This document shows positions 26,031 to 33,543 of a DNA stretch of 64,000 bases, piece by piece; position 1 is the first letter of the stretch; every line of letters begins with the position of its first letter. The notes under the pieces are model-generated. The model was not told the origin of the DNA. It worked only from the letters and a program-made list of their open reading frames with translations, and searched no databases. This DNA comes from Acinetobacter bouvetii DSM 14964 = CIP 107468 (GTDB lineage: Bacteria > Pseudomonadota > Gammaproteobacteria > Pseudomonadales > Moraxellaceae). The translations under genes and the position numbers were made by a program. The stretch is taken from positions 186,001 to 250,000 of the forward strand of contig NZ_KB849727.1 in assembly GCF_000368865.1 (NCBI RefSeq), in the 5' to 3' direction.

Positions 26031-26573
26031 TTACAGATGCCACTGGTAAATATTGACATTGAGCTGCTCGGTGCGCTGTATAAGCAGATCATTATGATCA
26101 TGGCTGCAATGCTGATGTGATGAGTACTCATCATGATCTTTACGGATACAGCAGCCTTCTACATATTGGCTGGAACCATCCATATAAAACTCTTCTTTCC
26201 AGACAGGCACTTCATGCTTTACCCGCTCTACGGCTTCTTCGCAAGCAGCAAATGCTTCGCGGCGGTGCGGTGCATAAGCTACCGCAATAATGGCGGTATC
26301 ACCAATTTCTAAAGCGCCAATACGGTGCACAACCCGCACATATGAAACAGCGTGTTTAAGCTGGATGTCCTGTTCTATTTGGCGGATCATTTTTTCCGCT
26401 ACGGGCGCATAAGCTGTATATTTCAGCGCTTTAACGGCCTTTCCTTCATGATGATTGCGCACAGTGCCAATAAAAATACCGATGCCGCCGCATTCTGGAT
26501 AGCAATCAATGCCATCAAAAATCTCTTGCCCGAAAGCATGCGCCTGCACGCGTGAAAACTGCTTCAACTCCAT
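26031..26573 (-). CDS. moaE: Molybdopterin synthase large subunit MoaE
   Basis: A 180-residue catalytic subunit that, with thiocarboxylated MoaD, converts cyclic pyranopterin monophosphate to molybdopterin. Family blocks include GGIGIFIGTVRNHHEGK, HRIGALEIGDTAIIVAV-like text, and VPVWKEEFYMDGSSQYVEG with the active-site lysines. I place the start at 26573 (MELKQFSRV), 4 bp after the moaD stop. The tail of about 35 residues is His-rich (HDEYSSHQHCSHDHND), an unusual extension that may bind metal. Confidence 0.9.
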   Translation of the reverse strand: MELKQFSRVQAHAFGQEIFDGIDCYPECGGIGIFIGTVRNHHEGKAVKALKYTAYAPVAEKMIRQIEQDIQLKHAVSYVRVVHRIGALEIGDTAIIAVAYAPHRREAFAACEEAVERVKHEVPVWKEEFYMDGSSQYVEGCCIRKDHDEYSSHQHCSHDHNDLLIQRTEQLNVNIYQWHL

Positions 26574-26577
26574 ATCA

Positions 26578-26844
26578 TCAGCCCCCTGCAACTGGCGACA
26601 GCAAGACCAATGTGCTGTCTGAGGTTAAAACGGCATTGCGGTGAACAATGTCTTCACCCACTGCACAGGCGCAACGTTCCAGTAAGCTTTGGGCTGATGG
26701 ATATTGCTGAATAATTTGATGCAATACCTCTGAAACAAAGCTATCTGTTTCGCACTGCACATTGAGGTCATGCGGCAATTGGCGTTCAATGGCGCCATAA
26801 GATTCAATTTTGACTGTTATAGGGTTAATGAATTGTTCTTCCAT
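26578..26844 (-). CDS. moaD: Molybdopterin synthase sulfur carrier MoaD
   Basis: An 88-residue ubiquitin-like sulfur carrier that ends in the required Gly-Gly (SPVAGG), which is thiocarboxylated to donate sulfur to molybdopterin. It lies 1 bp after moaA and 4 bp before moaE in the same operon. Length and C-terminus are normal for the family. Confidence 0.9.
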   Translation of the reverse strand: MEEQFINPITVKIESYGAIERQLPHDLNVQCETDSFVSEVLHQIIQQYPSAQSLLERCACAVGEDIVHRNAVLTSDSTLVLLSPVAGG

Positions 26845-26845
26845 A

Positions 26846-27898
26846 TTAACCTCCGATCATATGCATGCTGATTTTTTTGGAATTTTGGCTCAGGTTTTGA
26901 TGGCTGTTTTGCTTTTCCTGAATGGCATGAAAGCCTCGCTCTTTGGACCAAATATAGCTGTTCAATACTGTTTTCAGCTCAGTATCTGAGCGAATTCCTC
27001 CTTTCATCAGCTGTTGGAGATGCTGTTTTAATGGCATGCCTTGAGTTGAAAATAAGCAATTAAAAAATTCACCCTGCGCATTTAAGCGCAAGCGGTCACA
27101 GGTTCCGCAAAATGAATTGGTAATGGTTGAAATGATGCCTATGGGCATGCCATCAACCGTATATGTACGCGCTGGATGAGCCCCTTGCCCTTGCAGTGTG
27201 TTCACTTCAAAAACTGAAGCCAGCTCATCCAATATTTCTTGTTCACTTACAATGCTGTCTTTAGTCCAATTTTGATCGCCGTCCAAAGGCATAAACTCGA
27301 TAAACCGCAGCTCTACATTTACGGTTTTTGCCCAATAACTTAAGGGCAAAATTTGCTTTTCATTGAAGCCTTTGATGAGAACGGCATTGATTTTAATTTT
27401 AAAACCGGCCTGCTGAGCCGCTTGAATGCCTTCTAAAACGGGCTCTAAATGTTTCTTGGTCAGCTCAAAAAACTGCACTGGGTCTAAACTGTCTAGGCTG
27501 ATATTTACATCATCCAACCCTGCCTGTTTTAAAGCACTGGCGTATTGTTTTAGATAATGCCCATTAGTGGTCATGGAAATCCGCTTTAAGCCATAAGCGC
27601 GCAACACCTGCAATTGCGCCACAAAATGCACGACACCGCAGCGCATTAATGGTTCACCGCCAGTTATGCGGATTTGCTCAATGCCATGTTTCACCATAAA
27701 TTCACAAAAACTGAAAAGTTCTTCAAAACTCAATAAATCATGTTTTTTCATCCATTCCGGATGCTCAGGCATACAGTAAACACATTTAAAATTACAGCGG
27801 TCAGTCACGGAAATGCGCAGCTTGCGCTTTTCCCGCCCAAACTGGTCTTGGAAAGCCGGGAACAGATTATCTCGCTGTAAAGTTGTCATGCTGTTCAT
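26846..27898 (-). CDS. moaA: GTP 3',8-cyclase MoaA
   Basis: A 350-residue radical SAM enzyme that starts molybdenum cofactor synthesis from GTP. It has the N-terminal radical-SAM cluster CNFKCVYC (residues ~34-41), the substrate block RITGGEPLMR, and the C-terminal [4Fe-4S] cluster region ITNSFCGTCDRLRL with the third Cys in FFNCLF. It ends in Gly-Gly, as MoaA must. It is the first gene of the moaA-moaD-moaE-moaCB-moeA-modABC run; the 226 bp upstream hold nothing else recognisable. Confidence 0.93.
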   Translation of the reverse strand: MNSMTTLQRDNLFPAFQDQFGREKRKLRISVTDRCNFKCVYCMPEHPEWMKKHDLLSFEELFSFCEFMVKHGIEQIRITGGEPLMRCGVVHFVAQLQVLRAYGLKRISMTTNGHYLKQYASALKQAGLDDVNISLDSLDPVQFFELTKKHLEPVLEGIQAAQQAGFKIKINAVLIKGFNEKQILPLSYWAKTVNVELRFIEFMPLDGDQNWTKDSIVSEQEILDELASVFEVNTLQGQGAHPARTYTVDGMPIGIISTITNSFCGTCDRLRLNAQGEFFNCLFSTQGMPLKQHLQQLMKGGIRSDTELKTVLNSYIWSKERGFHAIQEKQNSHQNLSQNSKKISMHMIGG

Positions 27899-28124
27899 GT
27901 CAATGGTCCATAGCTTCTGCGCTGTCTTTGCGCATTGCGAAACTGCTTCAATACAAAATGTACGATTCGATGATCAATAAATTGCAAAAAATGTTCCAAC
28001 TTTGCGCATCTTTCACGCCTTTTATATATTTTTTTAAATCTTCTAAATTATTGTGATTTTTTAATGCATAAACTCTATTCAGATACGCTGTACGCTGTGC
28101 ATTCCATTTTTAGGCCTGTGGAAT

Positions 28125-28751
28125 TTAAAGCAACTGAAGCTGTTTGTGCTGCTGCAGTTCATCTAAAGAGTTAATGCTGTGAAAAAACAGTGCATTATTT
28201 TTAAAACGTGCCACTTGCGGGTGCAAATCTGCAAAACACTGCCTTAAACTGCGCTGATTTTGCTCAAGGTGCTGAATTAATGTCGGCAAACTGCTCCGTT
28301 TTAATAAACAAAATGGATACAGCGCACGGTCATTGATTTCAACAATAGCGACCCCGCAGTTAGGGTCTTGCTGCATGGCCTGATGCAGCCGTGAAAATAC
28401 CTTTTTAGGAATAAAGGTCACATCACAGGGCACGAACAGCACATAATCCGATTGCACATGCGTCCACGCACTTTTTATTCCCATCAGCGGCCCTTGAAAG
28501 CCTGTTGCCTCATCTTCAAAAAAGCCAATCGACGGAATCAGCCGCTCATAAATAGAATGATCTCGATGGCTGTTGACCCATACCTTGGTTGCGCGTGATT
28601 TTAACTGCTGGTGAATTTTAATCAGTTGAATTTGATCATCAAATTTTTGCAGCAATTTATTGATGCCATTCATGCGGCGCGCCTGGCCGCCCGCCAAAAT
28701 CACGACTTCGGTTTCTGGATAAGTCACAGGTTTGAATATTGTTCTTTTCAT
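28125..28751 (-). CDS. mobA: Molybdenum cofactor guanylyltransferase MobA
   Basis: A 208-residue nucleotidyltransferase that adds GMP to Mo-molybdopterin to form the bis-MGD cofactor used by Nas-type nitrate reductases. The GT-A fold signature VVILAGGQARRMNGINKLL is near the N-terminus (residues ~16-34), and the metal-binding region YVLFVPCDVTFI is at ~105. It overlaps the preceding nasA stop by 4 bp, so it is made together with its client enzyme. Confidence 0.88.
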   Translation of the reverse strand: MKRTIFKPVTYPETEVVILAGGQARRMNGINKLLQKFDDQIQLIKIHQQLKSRATKVWVNSHRDHSIYERLIPSIGFFEDEATGFQGPLMGIKSAWTHVQSDYVLFVPCDVTFIPKKVFSRLHQAMQQDPNCGVAIVEINDRALYPFCLLKRSSLPTLIQHLEQNQRSLRQCFADLHPQVARFKNNALFFHSINSLDELQQHKQLQLL

Positions 28752-31540
28752 TCAATAGCCTCCGCTTGACATGCTTTGATCAAACCACGAATTTCAGGCA
28801 AACATGAACCGCAATTTCCGCCCGCTTTTAGACATGCGGTGACTTGTTTTTCATTGCTGATATTTTTTTCTTTAATAGTGTCAATAATTCGATTTTTACC
28901 CACTTTGAAACAGCTGCACACCAATGGCCCTTCACTATTCCCCATTGACATCGCTTGTCCGGCAAGCAACGCTTTTCGGTGCATGGCACTCAATCGTTCA
29001 CGTTTAAACAGACTGGCTACCCAATCACGATCAGGCAATAAAGCCTTCGGAGCAATATACAAACTCGCAATCAATTGGCCATCTTGCAACACCACACTAT
29101 GGCTGATATGCGCAGTTTGATCTTCAAGATTGAGCCATTCAAAACTCTCATCTTCAAAAGGTAGCAGTTCTTTTAAGTGCTCTGTCGTTTGAGTAAAACG
29201 GCGGCGGTCTGCCAACTCATAGCGCACCGCTTTGGCGGTTTGAATCTTTGTCCACCACACGGTATTTTCAATCGGTTCTTTAACGATATGCTCAAAGCCT
29301 TCACGCACATAGAACACCCCCTGCCATTGGGTATAAAAAGGATGAATCATCACAGGAGTATGTTTAAATTCAGGTTCGCCTGAAATTGCGTCCACTACAG
29401 GATTGACCACTTTGCCAATCCGCGCATCAGAAGCGAATTGATCATTCCAGTGAATCGGCGCAAAAATCTGTCCACGGCGAATATTATCGCTAACAACTGC
29501 ACGCAGTACACAGTTGCCCCATGCGGATTTAATTTCAACCAATTCACCGTCTTTTAAACCATATTTCAAGGCATCATTAGGGTGAGTTTCACAGTACGGT
29601 TCAGCTTTATGCGTACTTAAATTGGCCGATAAGCCTGTACGGGTCATGGTATGCCACTGATCACGAATCCGCCCTGTATTGAGAATAAGAGGATATTCAC
29701 GATCAGTTGGATGCACAGGATCTATTGCCGTCGTTGCAATGAATTTTGCCTTGCCATCAGCATGGCTAAACTGCCCTTGTGCAAACAGTTGCGCATAAGC
29801 GCTTTCACTTTGCCCTTTTTGAATGAGTGGCCATTGCACAGGTTCAAGATCGTGATACTCAGACTCTGAAAGATCAGTTAAACCACTGAGATTGAAATAG
29901 CGGAAGTTTTCCACTTCAGAACGTTTTGAAATGTCTGCATTTTGGAAAGCAGAGAGCTGCGCATGTTCTTTGAAAATATTATGGCTATTTTCAAACTCAA
30001 AACCGCTAAAACCAAGCTTTTTCGCGACTTGAGATACCGCCCACCAATCGGCTTTGGCCAGTTCAGGCTCCGCTAAAAAAGCACGCTGTCTTGAAATACG
30101 GCGTTCAGAATTGGTTACTGTGCCGTCTTTTTCACCCCAACCAAGTGCGGGTAACAAAACGTCCGCATATTGCGTGGTGTCGGTATCCTTGCAAATATCT
30201 GAAACCACGACAAATTCACATTTATCTAGGGCACGTTTGACCTGATCTGCATTGGGCAAACTCACCACGGGATTGGTTGCCATAATCCAAATGGCTTTAA
30301 TCTTGCCACTTTCAACTGCTTCAAAAAGATCCACTGCTTTTAGACCAGCTCGTGTGGCAATGGTTGGGCTGTGCCAAAAACTTTTCACCAGCGCTTGATG
30401 TTTTGAATTATCCAAATCCATATGCGCTGCCAGCATATTGGCTAAACCGCCGACTTCACGTCCGCCCATGGCATTGGGTTGACCTGTCATGGAAAATGGC
30501 GCAGCACCCAATTTACCAATTTTCCCTGTGAGGAGATGAGCATTGATAATGCTATTGGCTTTATCCACACCACGAGAGGACTGATTCACCCCCATGGAAA
30601 ATAGTGTCATCACCTTCTCAGTTTGGGCAAATTTCTCAAAGAAAAGGTGCAGTTTTTCCAGCGAAATACCTGTTTTCGCAGCAACTGCTTCAATGTCTGA
30701 TTCAGGCTGAGAACTTTCTAATAAAGCATCCAAACCTTGAGTATGGCTTTGAACAAAAGATTGGTCGGCATGACTATTTTGATATAAATACTGTAGCAAA
30801 CCATTGAATAATGGGACATCTTGACCAATCAAAATTGGCAAATGCAAATCGGCAGCTTCACAGGTTGCAGTAAAACGCGGGTCGATCACCACCACGAATA
30901 GATCTCTTTCTTCTTTGGCTTTCATAATGCGTTGATACAGCACAGGATGACACCAAGCGGTATTTGAACCAACCAAGACCACCATGTTAGTGTGTTCAAA
31001 ATCATTATAACTAGCAGGAACGAGGTCTTCCCCAAAGGCACGTTTATGCGCTGCTACCGCAGAAGACATACACAGCCGCGAGTTAGTATCAATATTTGCA
31101 GTGCCTAAGTAGCCTTTGACGAATTTATTCACCACATAATAATCTTCAGTCAATAATTGCCCTGAGACATAAAAGGCAATGCTGTCACGACCATATTGCT
31201 CAATACATTGTTGAAATTTATTGGCGATGAGATCCGTTGCGGTATCCCAATCTGTTGCTTGGCGAGTATCTAATGCTTGTGTTTTACGCCCCAGCATTGG
31301 CTGCAAGATACGCGTTTCTAAGCCCACGGTATCTGCTAAATTACTGCCTTTGATACAAAGTTTGCCGTAATTGGATGGATGATTGACATCACCAACCACC
31401 GTTACTTTTTGCCCGAGTACAGTTTCTTCTACTGTTGCAGTGACACCACAACCTACACCACAGTAAGGACAGGTGGTTTGAGTCACTTTGACTTTATTTT
31501 CTGTGGAGCTGTGCAGTTCCATTACAGGGATACTATTCAT
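28748..31540 (-). CDS. nasA: Assimilatory nitrate reductase catalytic subunit
   Basis: A 930-residue cytoplasmic enzyme reducing nitrate to nitrite with a bis-MGD molybdenum centre. The N-terminal [4Fe-4S] motif is CPYCGVGCGV, followed by GKLCIKGSN. Molybdopterin domains follow (DTNSRLCMSSAVAAHKRAFG with the likely Mo ligand Cys, and the C-terminal molydopterin-dinucleotide domain around YPLILNTGRIRDQWHTMTR). A C-terminal BFD-like [2Fe-2S] domain has CSCFKVGKNRI and CLKAGGNCGSC. This extra domain is typical of NasA-type enzymes. Confidence 0.93.
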   Translation of the reverse strand: MNSIPVMELHSSTENKVKVTQTTCPYCGVGCGVTATVEETVLGQKVTVVGDVNHPSNYGKLCIKGSNLADTVGLETRILQPMLGRKTQALDTRQATDWDTATDLIANKFQQCIEQYGRDSIAFYVSGQLLTEDYYVVNKFVKGYLGTANIDTNSRLCMSSAVAAHKRAFGEDLVPASYNDFEHTNMVVLVGSNTAWCHPVLYQRIMKAKEERDLFVVVIDPRFTATCEAADLHLPILIGQDVPLFNGLLQYLYQNSHADQSFVQSHTQGLDALLESSQPESDIEAVAAKTGISLEKLHLFFEKFAQTEKVMTLFSMGVNQSSRGVDKANSIINAHLLTGKIGKLGAAPFSMTGQPNAMGGREVGGLANMLAAHMDLDNSKHQALVKSFWHSPTIATRAGLKAVDLFEAVESGKIKAIWIMATNPVVSLPNADQVKRALDKCEFVVVSDICKDTDTTQYADVLLPALGWGEKDGTVTNSERRISRQRAFLAEPELAKADWWAVSQVAKKLGFSGFEFENSHNIFKEHAQLSAFQNADISKRSEVENFRYFNLSGLTDLSESEYHDLEPVQWPLIQKGQSESAYAQLFAQGQFSHADGKAKFIATTAIDPVHPTDREYPLILNTGRIRDQWHTMTRTGLSANLSTHKAEPYCETHPNDALKYGLKDGELVEIKSAWGNCVLRAVVSDNIRRGQIFAPIHWNDQFASDARIGKVVNPVVDAISGEPEFKHTPVMIHPFYTQWQGVFYVREGFEHIVKEPIENTVWWTKIQTAKAVRYELADRRRFTQTTEHLKELLPFEDESFEWLNLEDQTAHISHSVVLQDGQLIASLYIAPKALLPDRDWVASLFKRERLSAMHRKALLAGQAMSMGNSEGPLVCSCFKVGKNRIIDTIKEKNISNEKQVTACLKAGGNCGSCLPEIRGLIKACQAEAIE

Positions 31541-31620
31541 TGTCTGCTGTGCTCCTTATTCCAAATCTAACGAGGTGTTGCTCTAATTTTCAATAATATT
31601 GATTAAATGCCACAAACTTT

Positions 31621-31756
31621 TAATCCTCCCTAACCCTCCTTTGAGAAAGGAGGGAACTTCAATACCTAAATTATTTTAGGATGAGGATATTCCTCTCTTT
31701 AAAAAGAGGGGGAATAGAGCTCCTCCCTTTTCCAAAGGGAGGTTGGGTGGGATTTA
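31621..31756. repeat. Palindromic REPIN/MITE-like repeat
   Basis: The two ends are imperfect inverted copies of each other, each itself palindromic: CTCCTTTGAGAAAGGAGG near 31636-31653, and CTCCCTTTTCCAAAGGGAG near 31724-31742. Two smaller hairpins lie between: CCTAAA/TTTAGG at 31665-31680, and CCTCTCTTTAAAAAGAGGGG around 31692. It sits between nasA and the gene upstream. It has no coding content and looks like a non-autonomous REP-type repeat. Confidence 0.7.
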
Positions 31757-31776
31757 CCTAAAAAATAAAGATTTCC

Positions 31777-33405
31777 TCACCCTGCTTTCTTTAAAGCAAA
31801 ATCCTTACCAAAGAGCAATTTATTACGAATACTACCAATAGCAGTTTGATCCGAAATCAATTCTGCATACCAAGCTCCATCCTCAGTGTCGCCAAACAAC
31901 ACCGCACCAACGACCTTATCTTTTTGAATAATAATGCGTTTATAGATTTGACGCTTTTCATCATTTAGAATGATATCTTCAAAGTCTTCAGCAGGTTCAG
32001 CACTTTCTAAGTCAATACGGCCCGCAGAAAACACATCGCAACCGCTCACCTTCAGTTGCGTCGGTACAGTAGGCGCTTTGAACGTTAAACTGCCGTGCTC
32101 GGCCAAGTGCGAAGCACAAATAAAAGCTTGTCCCCACAACGGCTCAACCAATCCAAAGGTTTGGTTACGATGTTCAATACATTCCCCCACAGCATAAATA
32201 CTTGGGTCATAGGTTTGCATGGTGTCATTGACCAACACACCACGGTTACAGCGCAAGCCTGCACTTTGCGCCAATGCCATATTTGGACGAATACCTACGG
32301 CAAAAACCACAAGATCTGCATCTAATACTGTGCCATCTTTCAAGCGAACTTGTTTGACATGCCCATTGTCATCGGCAAGCAAAGCTTCAGTATTGGCTTC
32401 AGTAATAATTGAAATGCCTTTTTGCTCAATGCTATGACGCAGCATTTGGCTCGCTTTGGCATCCAACTGACGCTCCATGATGCGATCCATCAAATGCAAC
32501 ACGGTGACATTCATGCCACGTTGTTTTAAACCATAAGCCGCTTCTAAACCGAGTAGTCCGCCACCAATCACCACAGCATTTTGCTTGGCTTTGCAGTAAT
32601 CCAGCATTTTATTGACATCATAAATGTCACGGAAGCTAATGACACCGTCAAGATTTGCCCCATTGACAGGTGGAATGAACGGTTTAGAACCCGTCGCCAA
32701 AATAAGGCGGTCATAATCCACCATTAAGCCTTTTTCGGTATAAACTTGCTTACGTGGACGATCAATACGCACAGCTGGATCACCCGCAATAAAACGAATA
32801 TTTTTATCGCTATACCATGCATGCGGATGCAGCATAATATCATCGATGGTTTTATCGCCTGACAGGACTGGCGAAAGCATAATGCGGTTGTAGTTGCCCC
32901 ATGGCTCTTCACCAATCACCGTTACGTCATAACGATCAGGCGCCATGTCCAATAGATCTTCTAAACAACGCATTCCTGCCAAACCATTGCCCACCAAGAC
33001 CAATTTCATTTTTTCAGTAGATGGCGCATTATTGGTAATATAGGTTTTTTGCGGTGTCGGGCTGATAAAAACGCGACCATTTTCAATCTTGCTTGGGAAA
33101 ACCAAAAGCTTTTGATCTTTATCTTCTAAGCAACGCCCTGTCGCCAAGCTGAAATGCTGCTTATAAATTGGAGACGCAACTACACGTTCGCCTTGTAAAT
33201 CTCCGATAATGCCACGTGACATCACAAAAGCTCTGCTAAACGGGTCTTGGTTGCTCAGCGCATACACTCGTTTTTCTGAACCGACACGGAAAATTGCAAT
33301 TTGCTGTTCATCGATCAAAGTCCCCACGCCTGTATTTGGCGTAATATCATCTAATGCACACACATCTAACCAATTTAAATCATTCATATCTTTAAAAACT
33401 GTCAT
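31777..33405 (-). CDS. NirD-like domain fused to a NirB-like FAD/NAD(P)H reductase
   Basis: A 542-residue fusion. Residues 1-~110 form a NirD-type Rieske-fold domain without cluster-binding Cys/His pairs (VYALSNQDPFSRAFVMSRGIIGDLQGE, ASPIYKQHFSLATG). From ~130 a NirB-like flavoprotein half follows (KLVLVGNGLAGMRCLEDL, AVVIGGGLLGLEAAYGL, YAVGECIEH). It has no siroheme or [4Fe-4S] motifs. I set the start at 33405, with AAGGA 8 bp upstream. It probably feeds electrons to nitrate or nitrite reductase. Confidence 0.8.
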   Translation of the reverse strand: MTVFKDMNDLNWLDVCALDDITPNTGVGTLIDEQQIAIFRVGSEKRVYALSNQDPFSRAFVMSRGIIGDLQGERVVASPIYKQHFSLATGRCLEDKDQKLLVFPSKIENGRVFISPTPQKTYITNNAPSTEKMKLVLVGNGLAGMRCLEDLLDMAPDRYDVTVIGEEPWGNYNRIMLSPVLSGDKTIDDIMLHPHAWYSDKNIRFIAGDPAVRIDRPRKQVYTEKGLMVDYDRLILATGSKPFIPPVNGANLDGVISFRDIYDVNKMLDYCKAKQNAVVIGGGLLGLEAAYGLKQRGMNVTVLHLMDRIMERQLDAKASQMLRHSIEQKGISIITEANTEALLADDNGHVKQVRLKDGTVLDADLVVFAVGIRPNMALAQSAGLRCNRGVLVNDTMQTYDPSIYAVGECIEHRNQTFGLVEPLWGQAFICASHLAEHGSLTFKAPTVPTQLKVSGCDVFSAGRIDLESAEPAEDFEDIILNDEKRQIYKRIIIQKDKVVGAVLFGDTEDGAWYAELISDQTAIGSIRNKLLFGKDFALKKAG

Positions 33406-33465
33406 CTTTATTATCCTTTTCCAACTTCTTTTATTCATTCTTACCCTCATTCGGTTTCTCCCTGA

Positions 33466-33497
33466 GCTTGGTTTTAAGCACTGCTTTAAAACCAAGC
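33466..33497. repeat. Intercistronic 12-bp-arm hairpin
   Basis: GCTTGGTTTTAA (33466-33477) and TTAAAACCAAGC (33486-33497) are perfect complements, with flanking TTCTC and GAGAA able to extend the stem. It lies between nirB and the fusion gene, has no T-tract on the - strand, and may stabilise or attenuate the operon mRNA. Confidence 0.6.
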
Positions 33498-33543
33498 GTA
33501 AGAGAAAAAGTGGAGGAGAATAAAAAGTTTTACCTTTATAAAA

